Below are positions 37,537 to 47,054 of a stretch of 64,000 nucleotides of DNA, piece by piece. Position 1 is the stretch's first letter; each line of letters opens with the position of its first letter. The notes below the pieces were generated by a model. That model was given only the letters and a program-made list of their open reading frames with translations, made no database searches and had not been told where the DNA came from. This DNA comes from Phenylobacterium parvum (GTDB lineage Bacteria > Pseudomonadota > Alphaproteobacteria > Caulobacterales > Caulobacteraceae), in contig NZ_CP029479.1 of the NCBI RefSeq assembly GCF_003150835.1, positions 992,001 through 1,056,000 of the forward strand. The letters run 5' to 3'. The translations under genes and the position numbers were made by a program.

Positions 37537-39660
37537 ATGTCCCCCCGGGCTTCCCTCCTGCTTCTCGCCACGCTGCTCTCGGGCGGCGCCGCCCAGGCGG
37601 CGGAGGATGAGCTCGCCCAGGTCTCTCCCCTGATCATCACGGCGCAGGTGGGGGACGGCTATCTTCCTGGACGGCTCGATACCGCCCTTCGCGTCGCCGC
37701 CGACCTGAGGGACACGCCCCAGTCGATAGGCGTGGTGTCCGCCCAGCTGATCCGCGACCAGGCCATGCAGTCCATGGCCGATGTCCTGCGCTATGTCCCG
37801 GGCGCCACCATCGGCCAGGGAGAAGGACACCGGGACGCACCCAGCCTGCGCGGCAACGCCTCCACGGCCGACTTCTTCGTCGATGGCGTCCGCGACGATG
37901 TCCAGTACTACCGCGACCTCTACAACACCGAGCGGGTCGAGGTGCTGCTGGGGCCGAACGCCATGATCTTCGGGCGCGGCGGCGGCGGCGGGGTCATCAA
38001 TCGCGTGACCCGGGTGGCGGATGGTCGTCGGCATGTGGGCCTGAGCCTCGAGGGCGGTGACTTCGAGCACCGCCGCATGGTCGGCGACCTTGGTGCGGCG
38101 ATGAACGAGACGGTCTCGGCGCGGGTCAACCTGATGCACGAACGCTCGGGCAGCTATCGTGACTTCGTCAACCTGGAGCGCTGGGGGGTGAATCCCTCGG
38201 TGACCTACCAGGGCGCCAGCGGCTTCACCGCCACCCTGACTTTCGAGCGCTTCGTGGATGACAGGACCACTGACAGGGGCGCTCCGTCCTTCCAGGGTCG
38301 CCCTCTCGCCATCCCGGTCAACGCCTACTTTGGTGATCCCACACAGAGCTGGTCCCGCGTCGAGGCCGACTCCGCGCGCCTGGCCTTCGACCTGCCGCTC
38401 AATGCAGACCTGACCCTTCGCCACCGCACGGTCTGGGGGGCCTATGACAAGGGCTACGGCAACGTCTACGCCTCGGGCGCCGCGGTGGCCGACGCCCAGG
38501 GCCGCCCGGCGGTCTACCCCCTCCAGGCCTATCGGAGCTTCACGGAACGGACCAACGTCTTCAGCCAGTCCGACCTCGTCTGGACGCACGGGACGGACGG
38601 CGCGCGGCGCACGATCGTCGCCGGGCTTGAGGTCGGCCGGCAGGACACCCGCAACCTGCGCGAGACGGGTCGCTTCGGCGGCCCTGCAGGATCGACGACC
38701 CTGACCGGAGTCCTGGTCTCCGAGCCGACCCGCCGGAACCTCCCCGTCGCTTATGCCAATTCGGGATCGGACGCCCAAAACACCGGCGTGGCGGATGTCG
38801 CCGCCCTCTTCGCCCAGGCGCAGGCCGACCTGGGCCCGCGGGTCCAGCTGATCGCCGGCCTGCGCTACGATGTCTTCAGCCTGGACCTGCGCGACGAGCG
38901 GGCTTCGGTCACTGGCCGGCGGGACTTCTCGCGCACCGACCGGATCTGGTCGCCGCGGCTTGGCCTGGTGGTCCGGCCCGTTGAACCGCTTTCGATCTAC
39001 GCCAGCTATTCGGTGTCCAGCCTCCCGGCGTCGGGCGACCAGTTCGCCAGCCTGTCGATTTCCACGGAAAGCCTGAAGCCGGAATCCTTCCGCAACCTCG
39101 AGGCCGGCTTCAAGGTCGATCTGACCCCCCGCCTGATGGCCACCGGCGCAGTCTACCAACTCGATCGCGAGAACACCCAGGCCCCGGATCCCCTGGTCCC
39201 GGGGCGCGTCGTCCAGACGGGCGCCCAGCGCAGCACGGGTCTTGAGCTCGGGCTTGGCGGCAAGGTCACGGACCGCTGGGAAACCGTGGCCACGATGGCG
39301 GTCCAGTCCGCCCGCATCACCCGCCAGACCGCCGCCGCGCCGGTGGGGCGCCACGCCGCCCTGACCCCCGAGTTCACCGCCTCGCTCTGGAACAAGGTGG
39401 AGGTGACGCCCCGCCTCTCCCTGGGTCTCGGCGTCATCCATCAGGGCGACATGTTCGCCTCGATCTCCAACACGGTGACCCTGCCGGGCTTCACGCGGGT
39501 CGACGGCGCGGTCTTCCTGCGGGTGGGCGAGGACTACCGCCTCCAGCTCAATGTCGAGAACCTGGGCGACATCACCTGGTCGCCGACCAGCCATGGCGAC
39601 AACAACATCCAGCCCGGCGCCCCGCGCACTGTGCGGATCTCCATTTCCCGGGGCTTTTGA
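37537..39660 (+). CDS. TonB-dependent siderophore receptor
   Basis: 707 aa with a signal peptide (MSPRASLLLLATLLSGGAAQA). The plug domain (about 45-165) carries DLRDTPQSIGVVSAQLIRDQ, SLRGNASTADFFVDGVRDDV and EVLLGPNAMIFGRGGGGGVI, the pattern of the catecholate/hydroxamate siderophore receptors (Fiu/FhuE type). The barrel ends PRTVRISISRGF with the C-terminal Phe needed for outer-membrane insertion. It imports ferric siderophores with energy from TonB-ExbBD, which are not in this window. Two Fur-like boxes directly upstream support iron control. It is followed convergently by the amidase gene. Confidence 0.95.
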   Translation: MSPRASLLLLATLLSGGAAQAAEDELAQVSPLIITAQVGDGYLPGRLDTALRVAADLRDTPQSIGVVSAQLIRDQAMQSMADVLRYVPGATIGQGEGHRDAPSLRGNASTADFFVDGVRDDVQYYRDLYNTERVEVLLGPNAMIFGRGGGGGVINRVTRVADGRRHVGLSLEGGDFEHRRMVGDLGAAMNETVSARVNLMHERSGSYRDFVNLERWGVNPSVTYQGASGFTATLTFERFVDDRTTDRGAPSFQGRPLAIPVNAYFGDPTQSWSRVEADSARLAFDLPLNADLTLRHRTVWGAYDKGYGNVYASGAAVADAQGRPAVYPLQAYRSFTERTNVFSQSDLVWTHGTDGARRTIVAGLEVGRQDTRNLRETGRFGGPAGSTTLTGVLVSEPTRRNLPVAYANSGSDAQNTGVADVAALFAQAQADLGPRVQLIAGLRYDVFSLDLRDERASVTGRRDFSRTDRIWSPRLGLVVRPVEPLSIYASYSVSSLPASGDQFASLSISTESLKPESFRNLEAGFKVDLTPRLMATGAVYQLDRENTQAPDPLVPGRVVQTGAQRSTGLELGLGGKVTDRWETVATMAVQSARITRQTAAAPVGRHAALTPEFTASLWNKVEVTPRLSLGLGVIHQGDMFASISNTVTLPGFTRVDGAVFLRVGEDYRLQLNVENLGDITWSPTSHGDNNIQPGAPRTVRISISRGF

Positions 39661-39663
39661 GGG

Positions 39664-41034
39664 TCAGTAGCCTGGGGGCGGACGGAACCCGCCGTTCAGG
39701 GTCTCGATGAGGCCGGCCGCCGCCAGGGTCGTCATGTCGCCCCAGAGAGGCCCGATCACCTGCAGTCCGATGGGCAGTCCCTCGTCCGACAGGGCGACGG
39801 GAACCGCCGTCGCCGGCAGCCCCGGAAGAGTCGCCAGGCCCGCCCAGACGAGGTGACGCAGGTAGGCGACCTCGACCCCATCCACGTTGAGCTTCCGGCC
39901 CCCCATGGCTCCCTCGGTCAGGTGCGGGAAGGCAGGGGTAGGGGCGATGGGCGCCAGCAGGACATCGTGGTCCTGGAAGAAGCGCGAATAGTCCGCGCGG
40001 AGCCTGTGGCGACGCTCGTCCGCAGCCTTCCAGTCCTGGTGGCTGGCGGCGTAGTCCGGGGACATGGCTGCGCTCAGCAACTCGCGGTAGAGGCCGTTCT
40101 GCTCGCCCAGGTCGGGACCTGGAAGGCCGGGCTCGGAGACGATAGCCCCCGCCGCGGCCAGCCGGGCGCCGACCGTGCGCACCGCGGCCTTGCACGCCGC
40201 CGAGGTCGGGGCGGCGGGGTTCTCCACATGGATGGCGACCCTCAGGCCCCGGGCGGAGTGGGCGCGCGGGGAGGCGGGCGGAAGGCGGGCGCCTGGGATG
40301 CCGCCGGTGGTCAGGGCGGTCAGGACGTCTAGCCCCAGGCGGATATCGGCCACGGACCGGCCCATGGGTCCGGCGACCACCAAATCCATCAGGGCGTGGG
40401 CCCAGACCGGCGGGCGCGGCCCCTCGCCAAAGCGGTCCACGGCGTTCCAGGTGGGCTTATGCCCGAACACGCCGTTGTAGTGGCAGGGGACGCGGATCGA
40501 TCCGCCGATGTCGCTGCCGAGCTCGAGGAGGGTCATGCCGGACGCCAGGGCGGCCCCCGAGCCCCCCGACGACCCGCCCGCAGTCCGCTCGGGGTTCCAG
40601 GGATTGCGGCACAGGCCATGGATGTCGTTGTAGCTCTGGATGTCGCCCCCGAACTCCGGGAGGTTGGTCTTTCCAAAGACGATGGCGCCAGCCGAGCGAA
40701 GCGCCGCCACGGCGGGGGCGTCCGCCTCGGGCGTGTAGCCCGCAAGGGGCGCGTGGCCGGAGGTGGTGACCAGCCCCCGGGTCGCGAAGATGTCCTTGAT
40801 GGTCATCGGCAGGCCGTGCAGCGGCCCGGTCAGCCGGCCCTGACGGCGGGTCTCGTCGGCGGTCCGGGCGTCCGCCATGGCCCGGTCGACATCCAGGGCC
40901 ACCACGGCGTTCAGCACCGGATTGAACCTCTCGACCCGCTCCAGCTGGGCGGTCAGCAGTCCCACGCTCGTGACGTCGCCACGGGCTAAGGCGGCGAGGG
41001 CGTCCGTCGCCGTCGCGGTCGAGAGGTCGATCAT
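39664..41034 (-). CDS. Amidase-signature hydrolase
   Basis: 456 aa. The triad is Lys80 (MTIKDIFAT), cis-Ser155 in TAGGSSGGSGAALASG and Ser179 in GSDIGGSIRVP. Unlike gatA in this window it has FGHKPTWN after the triad and a shorter C-terminus, as in stand-alone acylamide amidases. It hydrolyses an unknown amide and has no signal peptide. The ATG at 41034 lies 4 nt after the stop codon of the upstream lipoprotein gene, so both probably belong to one transcript. Confidence 0.92.
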   Translation of the reverse strand: MIDLSTATATDALAALARGDVTSVGLLTAQLERVERFNPVLNAVVALDVDRAMADARTADETRRQGRLTGPLHGLPMTIKDIFATRGLVTTSGHAPLAGYTPEADAPAVAALRSAGAIVFGKTNLPEFGGDIQSYNDIHGLCRNPWNPERTAGGSSGGSGAALASGMTLLELGSDIGGSIRVPCHYNGVFGHKPTWNAVDRFGEGPRPPVWAHALMDLVVAGPMGRSVADIRLGLDVLTALTTGGIPGARLPPASPRAHSARGLRVAIHVENPAAPTSAACKAAVRTVGARLAAAGAIVSEPGLPGPDLGEQNGLYRELLSAAMSPDYAASHQDWKAADERRHRLRADYSRFFQDHDVLLAPIAPTPAFPHLTEGAMGGRKLNVDGVEVAYLRHLVWAGLATLPGLPATAVPVALSDEGLPIGLQVIGPLWGDMTTLAAAGLIETLNGGFRPPPGY

Positions 41035-41038
41035 GCCG

Positions 41039-41920
41039 TCACTCCATCAGGGATTGCAGTTCGGAGATCCGCTCCATCGTCAGGCGCGTATCGCAGCGCA
41101 GCCGGGCGGCCTCCTTGGGCATGGCCTCGGTGGAGACCCCGGACGCCTCGATGTTGCAGTCGGCCGTCTTCTTGCGGACCCAGGCCCTCTGCAGTTCCAG
41201 GAGCTGGCTGCGCGCCGCCTCGGGGAGGTTCTTCCAAAGGGTGTTGATCTGCTGGTTGGCGAGCTTGTTCTCGGCCGTCGCAAGATCCAGGTCCGCCTTC
41301 TGTGCGGCCTCGGTCTGCTTGGCGGTCTCGGCCTCGGCGGCGGCCATCTCGGCCGCCTGGGCCTGGCTCGCGCCCTCGATCTCGCGGCGGGCCAGATGGG
41401 CTCCGACGACCTCGCCGAGGGCGGTGAACATGGGTGCAGCGCCTTCGACCTCGCCGTAGATCTTGTCCCGCTTGTCGGTCGGCTGGACGCTGAACTCGAG
41501 GTCAAAGGTCACGGAATCCGCCGACCGCTTGAGGCCGGCCTGCTCAAGCAGGTTGTCGACGGTGGACATGTCCAGCAGCTTCCGGGTCTGGTCGGCGTCC
41601 TGGATCATCGACAGGGGGACAACCACCCGCGCCGTCCCGGCGCAGAACCGCTTGGTGCTGTCCGGATCCTTCTTTGTCGTCCGGATGTCCTCGATCAGAA
41701 CCTTGAGCTCGGCGACCGTGGCCCGGATCTTCGAGGCCGAGGCCAGCTTGGTCCCGTCCTCGGCGGCAAGCCCGGCCTCGGCCGCCTTTTCCACCTGTTC
41801 CCGGACGATGGAGGTGATGACGTCCCGCGAAGCCTGGCTCGCACAGTCCGTGGCGGCGGCGCCGCAGCCCGAAAGCAGGGCCCCGATCGCGAGTACGGGA
41901 AGGATTGTTGCGGACTTCAT
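41039..41920 (-). CDS. Lipoprotein with LprI-like C-terminal domain
   Basis: 293 aa. The lipobox is in LPVLAIGALLSGC (Cys19). The central part (about 150-235) is a long Ala/Glu/Gln-rich helix, probably coiled coil. The C-terminus, LQRAWVRKKTADCNIEASG, then CDTRLTMERISELQ, has the spaced Cys and W/R pattern of the LprI (lysozyme inhibitor-like, DUF1311) domain. It is anchored in the periplasm. The link to the downstream amidase is positional only. Confidence 0.8.
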   Translation of the reverse strand: MKSATILPVLAIGALLSGCGAAATDCASQASRDVITSIVREQVEKAAEAGLAAEDGTKLASASKIRATVAELKVLIEDIRTTKKDPDSTKRFCAGTARVVVPLSMIQDADQTRKLLDMSTVDNLLEQAGLKRSADSVTFDLEFSVQPTDKRDKIYGEVEGAAPMFTALGEVVGAHLARREIEGASQAQAAEMAAAEAETAKQTEAAQKADLDLATAENKLANQQINTLWKNLPEAARSQLLELQRAWVRKKTADCNIEASGVSTEAMPKEAARLRCDTRLTMERISELQSLME

Positions 41921-41992
41921 GTGATTGTTCTCCCAGCCATTTTTCCCGGGAAGACCCTAGGCTCCAGTCGTTAACCGGAGGGAAAAGCCCAC

Positions 41993-42580
41993 TCAGCCGC
42001 CCTTTGGGGCCCTCAGGCGTTCTGCCGCCGCAACCAGTACCGTCAGGGCTTCATCCCGGGGAAGACCCTGTTCCCTTCGAAGGCGGGACCAGGCCTCGTA
42101 GCTGAGAACAAGGTCCAGGGCCTCCCGTCGCGCCGGGTCGGAACAGGCGTCTGGCAGCGCCCTGATGAGCATGTCGCGGAGCTGTGCGACCATCCTCGCG
42201 TGCTCCCTCTCCAGGAAGGCGGAGCGGTGACGGTGGGCTCCCGAGGCGTGCTTGAACGGAAAGATCCGTTCGAAGAACTCCGCCCGTTGTCGCGCGATCT
42301 CCACGAGCCGGCCGCCCTCGTCCGAAGCGGTCATGGGCCGGCCGATCAGGTCGGACATCTCGCCTTCAATGGTGCGCGCCATTTCTGCGTAGAGGCTGTC
42401 CATGTCCCGGAAGTGCCGGAACACGGTCCGCAGCCCCACCTCAGCCCGGGCGGCGACTCGCTCGGCGCCAGGCGTCACCTCGCCTTCGCGCACGAGGTCG
42501 AGCATGGCCGAGACGATGCGGTCGCGGCTGTCCTGGCCACGCCGTCTCCGGCCATCCGTCTCCTGTGACTCGCGGGTCAT
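41993..42580 (-). CDS. TetR-family transcriptional regulator
   Basis: 195 aa. The N-terminal HTH runs from RDRIVSAMLDLVREGEVTPG to RVAARAEVGLRTVFRHFRDM (about residues 19-66), followed by a variable all-helical ligand domain. It is the last gene of an MBL-GST-TetR operon: its ATG overlaps the GST stop by 4 nt (ATGA). It is the obvious candidate to bind the perfect palindrome at 44744-44766 between this operon and the haloalkane dehalogenase gene. Ligand unknown. Confidence 0.9.
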   Translation of the reverse strand: MTRESQETDGRRRRGQDSRDRIVSAMLDLVREGEVTPGAERVAARAEVGLRTVFRHFRDMDSLYAEMARTIEGEMSDLIGRPMTASDEGGRLVEIARQRAEFFERIFPFKHASGAHRHRSAFLEREHARMVAQLRDMLIRALPDACSDPARREALDLVLSYEAWSRLRREQGLPRDEALTVLVAAAERLRAPKGG

Positions 42581-43602
42581 CCCGCCAAAAGAGCCTCGCA
42601 GCCGGTTCCGTCAAGGGTTGCGTCCACCAGGGCCCGGTCAGCCGCCGGCAGGGCGGCGTGGGCGTCCCGGAGCGCCTTCAGGCACTTGGCCTGGTAGGGG
42701 AAGGGCTGCTGGGTCCAGGCCTGGCCATCGACCTCTGCGCGGACCTCGGCGTCGCCGCCGACCACCGCCCGGGCGTTGGCCAGCATCACGGGCGCATAGA
42801 CCCTCCCAACCTCACCCAGCAGGGCCTTCAGCGTGGGCGGGGGGCTGGCCAGGTCGATCCAGTCCCCCTCCGACGGCTCGACGCCCGACTGGTCCTCCAT
42901 CATGCCCGTCCAGGCCGTGACCCGGGGCGCGACGGAAAGGGTCAGGGCCGTGGGAGTCGGGTCGAACTCCGCCAGCTGCGTCAGCTGGCCATAGGTGGCG
43001 AAGTCGCTGGCGCCCGGCCGGCGCCCCATCAGGTAGGGCAGGACCCGCAGGTGGTCCTCGAAGGCTTCCAGGAAGCGCCTGTAGCTGGCCTCGATGATCG
43101 GGCCGGTAACGGGGTTGGAGCCAACATAACGAAGCCGGCCGATCTGCCGGTCAGCAAAGCCCTGTCCGCGCTCCGCCAGCACCTCGTCCGGGACCGCCAT
43201 GCCCCGCCAGCAGGGCAGGATGGCAGAGGCCTTGTCGATGTCGGCCTGGTAGGCCCAGCGGTAGTGGAACATGGCCTTGGTCAGCCACTCGTCGGCATAG
43301 TCCTCGAGCAGGGCGTCCAGGAAGGCCAGGGCCGGGTTGCCCGGGATCAGGCTGCGTCCGGCGTACTCGCCCTCGAACCGGCGGATCAGGGGCGTGGAGT
43401 CGGTCACCGCCTCCAGTGCGCCGTCCGTTCCCGGCAGGTAGAAGGTCGGCAGCAGCGGCACCTTGGCCTGCGGCAGGCCGGCGATGGCGGTGTTGGAGAC
43501 GATCAGGAACCGATAGGGAATACGCCGGTACCGCAGCACCGCCAGCATCTTGCGGGTGTAGGGCGATCCGGGGGCGCCGGAGAGGGCTACGGGTTCGGTC
43601 AT
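42577..43602 (-). CDS. Glutathione S-transferase-like protein
   Basis: 341 aa. The N-terminal thioredoxin-like domain begins MTEPVALSGAPGSPYTRKMLAVLR, with the SPYT segment at the GSH site, and continues to DSTPLIRRFEGEYAGRSLIP. A long helical C-terminal domain (about 100-341) is larger than in ordinary GSTs (200-230 aa). It would conjugate or transfer glutathione to an unknown electrophile. It overlaps the TetR gene by 4 nt and follows the MBL gene by 14 nt, so all three are one operon, fitting a detoxification role. Confidence 0.85.
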   Translation of the reverse strand: MTEPVALSGAPGSPYTRKMLAVLRYRRIPYRFLIVSNTAIAGLPQAKVPLLPTFYLPGTDGALEAVTDSTPLIRRFEGEYAGRSLIPGNPALAFLDALLEDYADEWLTKAMFHYRWAYQADIDKASAILPCWRGMAVPDEVLAERGQGFADRQIGRLRYVGSNPVTGPIIEASYRRFLEAFEDHLRVLPYLMGRRPGASDFATYGQLTQLAEFDPTPTALTLSVAPRVTAWTGMMEDQSGVEPSEGDWIDLASPPPTLKALLGEVGRVYAPVMLANARAVVGGDAEVRAEVDGQAWTQQPFPYQAKCLKALRDAHAALPAADRALVDATLDGTGCEALLAG

Positions 43603-43616
43603 GGGGGGGCTCCAGG

Positions 43617-44696
43617 TCAGGGAAGGCGGCGGCTCACGCGGATGTCCTCGGACCCCGCGGGAAGGGAGATCATGTCGCCGTCACGCCCCACGCGGATGGG
43701 TCCGGAAAAGGCCTTCCGGCTGTCACCCAGGAAGGGGCCTTCCAGCGCCCGGACGGGCAGGGGCGGCACGATGTGGGTCAGGAGCAGGTACCGGACCTTG
43801 GCTCGCGAGGCGAGGGTGGCGATGGCTTCCGGATCGGCATGATAGTCGGTGATGTCGGCGAAGATCTTCACCAGGTTGGCGCGGCCGGTGCGCTCCGCGG
43901 CCGCTTTCTGGAGCCCGACCATGCGCAGGGAAAGGGCTTCGTGGACCAGCAGGTCCGCGCCCCGCGCGGCGTTCTCGACGCGGGGGGAGATGTCCGTGTC
44001 GCCGCTGATCACGGCCTTTCGGCCCTTGTACTCCACTATGTAGCCGACAGCCGGCGAAACCGGCTTGTGATCAACGGAGAAGGCGCGGATCTTCAGGTCG
44101 GGCTCGTCCACCAGGGTGACCGGGGTCCCGTCCGGCGCCGGTGCAAAGGTCAGGGCCTGTCCGCCAAAACCCGAGGGTGGGACGACCGCCTCGCCGTGAT
44201 GGGCGATCCGGTAGCCGCGGTCCGGTCCGTAGGCGGTCATGAGCCCGGAGACCACGGTCTCCACCCCGGTCGGCCCCTGGACCGGCAGTGGCGTACGGGC
44301 GGCGCCTCCCGCCCAGTGCTGGAGAAGCAACTCGCCCAGCCCGTCGATATGGTCCGAGTGGAAATGGGTCAGGAAGGCCCTCTCCACCTGGGCCGGAGGC
44401 AGGCCCATCAGGGTCAGGTTGCGGACGGAGCCGGCGCCTGCGTCGAAGACAAAGAGGCGCTGGCCGGCGATCACGGCGGTGCAGGGCCCGGCCCGGTTGG
44501 GATCCGGCATGGGCGATCCGGAGCCGCAGAGGACCACGTGCAGTCCATCCGGCAGTCCGCTCCCCGGCGTGGCCGCGAGGTTGCGGTCCATGACCCTCGC
44601 CATGGCCTTCAGGGCGATATCGCCGCGGAAAACCCAGGCGCCGCCAGCGACCAGGACCAGCAGGGCCGCCAGGCCCAGGGCGATGCGCTTGAACAT
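43617..44696 (-). CDS. Metallo-beta-lactamase-fold hydrolase, membrane-anchored or exported
   Basis: 359 aa. The N-terminal hydrophobic helix MFKRIALGLAALLVLVAGGAWVF acts as signal or anchor. The metal motif is THFHSDHIDGL (His111, His113, Asp115, His116), with further ligands expected in ISGDTDISP and LTHIVPP. The arrangement resembles RNase Z/arylsulfatase-type MBL enzymes. The start at 44696 has GGGAGG 6 nt before it; an upstream open frame crosses the operator and is not used. It is the first gene of the MBL-GST-TetR operon. Substrate unknown. Confidence 0.9.
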   Translation of the reverse strand: MFKRIALGLAALLVLVAGGAWVFRGDIALKAMARVMDRNLAATPGSGLPDGLHVVLCGSGSPMPDPNRAGPCTAVIAGQRLFVFDAGAGSVRNLTLMGLPPAQVERAFLTHFHSDHIDGLGELLLQHWAGGAARTPLPVQGPTGVETVVSGLMTAYGPDRGYRIAHHGEAVVPPSGFGGQALTFAPAPDGTPVTLVDEPDLKIRAFSVDHKPVSPAVGYIVEYKGRKAVISGDTDISPRVENAARGADLLVHEALSLRMVGLQKAAAERTGRANLVKIFADITDYHADPEAIATLASRAKVRYLLLTHIVPPLPVRALEGPFLGDSRKAFSGPIRVGRDGDMISLPAGSEDIRVSRRLP

Positions 44697-44743
44697 TGTC
44701 CGCCTCCCTTGCGCCTCCCGGGGCGCTTGACCGGCCAGACTGA

Positions 44744-44766
44744 TAATGGCACGGCTATTGCCATTA
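44744..44766. promoter_or_regulatory. Perfect 8-7-8 palindrome, probable TetR operator
   Basis: TAATGGCA (44744-44751), 7-nt spacer, TGCCATTA (44759-44766). It lies 48 bp before the MBL start (minus) and 61 bp before the haloalkane dehalogenase start (plus). It is the only AT-containing dyad in the 131-bp divergent region. Size and symmetry fit a TetR dimer site, and a TetR gene closes the minus-strand operon. Confidence 0.65.
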
Positions 44767-44827
44767 GTTTCCCGCCCCGGCGGGCCTGTCAACCTCAACC
44801 GGGCCGTTCGCCCGCGGGAGATGCCGA

Positions 44828-45730
44828 ATGAAGGTCCTGAGAACCCCTGACACGCGTTTCGAGGGCCTGGCCGACTGGCCCTTCGCCCCCTGCTACGCCG
44901 AGATCAAGGGACCCGATGGCGAACCCCTCCGGATCGCCTACGTGGATGAGGGGCCGCGCGACGGCGCACCGGTCCTGCTCATGCACGGCGAACCGTCCTG
45001 GTCCTACCTCTACCGCCACATCATCCCAAGGTTGGTGGCCAAGGGTCACAGGGTCCTTGCGCCGGACCTCATCGGCTTCGGCCGGTCCGATAAGCCCGCC
45101 GTCCGCACCGATTACACCTACGAGCGCCACGTCGACTGGATGAGCCAGTGGTTCGTGGGTCTCGACATGAAGGGCGTGGTCCTTTTCTGCCAGGACTGGG
45201 GCGGCCTGATCGGCCTGCGGCTGGTCGCCGCCTTCCCTGAGCGCTTCGCCGGCGTGATCGTCGGGAACACCGGCCTGCCCGTCGGCGGCGGCTCCGGCCC
45301 CGGCTTCGACGCCTGGCTAACCATGTCCCAGACCATCCCGGTCATGCCGATCGGCGGCATCGTGAACATGGGGACGACCCGCGAACTCAAGCCTGAAGAG
45401 GTCGCGGCCTACGATGCGCCCTTCCCGGATGAGAGCTTCAAGGAGGGCGCCCGCCAGTTCCCCACCCTGGTGCCCATCACGGCGGAGCACGGCTCGGTGG
45501 CTGAGAACCTGGCGGCCTGGAAGGTGCTGGAAGCCTTCGACAAGCCCTTCCTGACCGCCTTCAGCGACAATGATCCCGTCACAAAGGGCGGGGAGGCGGC
45601 CTTCAAGGCCCGCGTCCCCGGAGCCCAGGGCGAGGCGCATACGATCCTTCCCGGCGGACACTTCCTGCAGGAAGACTGCCCCGCCGCCATCGCCGACCTG
45701 CTGGACGATATGGTCCGGCGCACCCGCTGA
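44828..45730 (+). CDS. Haloalkane dehalogenase (HLD-I type)
   Basis: 300 aa of the alpha/beta-hydrolase fold. [23 protein letters not shown] and the nucleophile motif [12 protein letters not shown] (Asp123, with halide-binding Trp124) are those of haloalkane dehalogenases. Other likely catalytic residues are Asp249 ([11 protein letters not shown]) and His278 (GGHFLQED); Trp163 in the cap is a candidate second halide ligand, as in DhlA. It would turn haloalkanes into alcohols plus halide in the cytoplasm. Natural substrates in such bacteria are usually unknown. It diverges from the MBL-GST-TetR operon over a palindrome and is followed by DUF1330 after 20 nt. Confidence 0.92.
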   Translation: MKVLRTPDTRFEGLADWPFAPCYAEIKGPDGEPLRIAYVDEGPRDGAPVLLMHGEPSWSYLYRHIIPRLVAKGHRVLAPDLIGFGRSDKPAVRTDYTYERHVDWMSQWFVGLDMKGVVLFCQDWGGLIGLRLVAAFPERFAGVIVGNTGLPVGGGSGPGFDAWLTMSQTIPVMPIGGIVNMGTTRELKPEEVAAYDAPFPDESFKEGARQFPTLVPITAEHGSVAENLAAWKVLEAFDKPFLTAFSDNDPVTKGGEAAFKARVPGAQGEAHTILPGGHFLQEDCPAAIADLLDDMVRRTR

Positions 45731-45750
45731 TCGAAACCGGAGAGTTCCCC

Positions 45751-46170
45751 ATGAAGGTCGTCAACGCCGTCTATCCGCCCCCCGAACAGGCCATGGCCTT
45801 CTTCTCCGCCGAGGAGGACGGGCCCTTCGTCATGGTCAACCTGCTGAAATTCAAGCCGAAGGCTGAGTACGAGGACGGCTCCAACCCCCACCTCACCGGG
45901 GCCGAGGCCTACGCCCTCTACGGCGAGGGCGTGCGCCAACTGGTCGAGGCCCTGGGCGGGCGCATCCGTTATTCCGGCCAGGTCACAAGCCTGATGATCG
46001 GCGAGGTCGAGGACCTTTGGGACGCCGTGGCCCTGGCCGAATATCCCTCTCTGGCGGCCTTCCGCGCCATGGCCATGTCTGAGGACATGGGCAAGATCGA
46101 CCACCACCGGAAGGCCGGCCTGGCGGGACAGCTGAATATCCGCACCAAGGCCGGCGCCGGCTTCGAGTGA
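45751..46170 (+). CDS. DUF1330-family protein
   Basis: 139 aa, ferredoxin-like alpha/beta barrel family. The marker segments are GPFVMVNLLKFKPKAEYEDG, then GAEAYALYGEGV and AEYPSLAAFRAMAMSE. Function is unknown. A GGAGAG lies 7 nt before the ATG. It follows the dehalogenase by 20 nt and is probably co-transcribed with it; the stop codon directly abuts the stop of the convergent crotonase gene. Confidence 0.88.
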   Translation: MKVVNAVYPPPEQAMAFFSAEEDGPFVMVNLLKFKPKAEYEDGSNPHLTGAEAYALYGEGVRQLVEALGGRIRYSGQVTSLMIGEVEDLWDAVALAEYPSLAAFRAMAMSEDMGKIDHHRKAGLAGQLNIRTKAGAGFE

Positions 46171-47034
46171 TCAGAACTCGGGGTCGACCCAGTCGGGGAA
46201 GACATCCGGGAGGCTGGAGACGCGGTCGGTGAAGTTGGCCGGCCGCTTTTCGAAGAAGCTCTTCACGCCCTCCACCGCATCTTCGGAACCGCCGCGGGCC
46301 ATCAGGGCGCGGCTCTCGGCCCTGTGCGCCTCCATGGGGTGGCTCGCGCCGAGCATGCGCCAGCAGAGCTGCCGGGTGAGGGCGCTCGAGACGGGGGCGG
46401 TGTTGTCCGCGTACTCGTGGGCCAGGGCGCGGGCGGCGTCCATCAGCGACTCCGGCGGGTGCAGGGCGCTCACCAGGCCCTTCTCAAGGGCCTCCGAGGC
46501 CGGGAAGACCCGCCCCGAGTAGATCCAGTCCAGGGTCGCCGGCATGCCCACCAGGCGCGGCAGGAAGAAGGACGAGGCGCCTTCCATGATAATGCCGCGA
46601 CGGTTGAAGACCAGACCGAAGCGGGCCTCGGTGGAGGCGATCCGCACGTCCATGGGCAGGATCATGGTGACACCCACGCCCACCGCCGCACCATTGATGG
46701 CGCCGATCACCGGCTTCAGGCTGTCGAAGATCCGCAGGGTGACAAGGCCCGCCGTGTCGCGTCGGACCGGCGTGTCCTTGTCCGGCTTGGCGGCGCCGAA
46801 GGTCTGGCTGCCCCCGGACAGGTCGGCGCCCGCGCAGAATGCCCTGCCGGACCCGGTGACGATCACGGCCCGGACATCGTCGTCCCGGTCGGTCAGGTCG
46901 AAGGCGGCGCGCAGGTCGTTGCACATCTGCAGGGTCCAGGCGTTCATGCGCTCGGGCCGGTGCAGGGTGATGGTCGCGATGTGGTCCTCGACCGAATAGA
47001 GGATCGTCTCGAAGGTGGGCGTGGGGCTGGACAT
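46171..47034 (-). CDS. Enoyl-CoA hydratase/isomerase family protein
   Basis: 287 aa crotonase. GRAFCAGADLSGG and INGAAVGVGVTMILPMD form the oxyanion hole; one catalytic Glu is present as Glu151 in NRRGIIMEGASSFFLPRLVG, while the first Glu of classical hydratases is not evident. It shares this RRGI-x-x-E arrangement and the C-terminal FFEKRPANFTDR with the crotonase at 60403. It may hydrate or isomerise an unusual acyl-CoA. It is preceded by an SDR gene on the same strand 20 nt upstream, so the two probably form an operon. Confidence 0.9.
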   Translation of the reverse strand: MSSPTPTFETILYSVEDHIATITLHRPERMNAWTLQMCNDLRAAFDLTDRDDDVRAVIVTGSGRAFCAGADLSGGSQTFGAAKPDKDTPVRRDTAGLVTLRIFDSLKPVIGAINGAAVGVGVTMILPMDVRIASTEARFGLVFNRRGIIMEGASSFFLPRLVGMPATLDWIYSGRVFPASEALEKGLVSALHPPESLMDAARALAHEYADNTAPVSSALTRQLCWRMLGASHPMEAHRAESRALMARGGSEDAVEGVKSFFEKRPANFTDRVSSLPDVFPDWVDPEF

Positions 47035-47054
47035 GGAACTCTGGCCTTTCAGGA

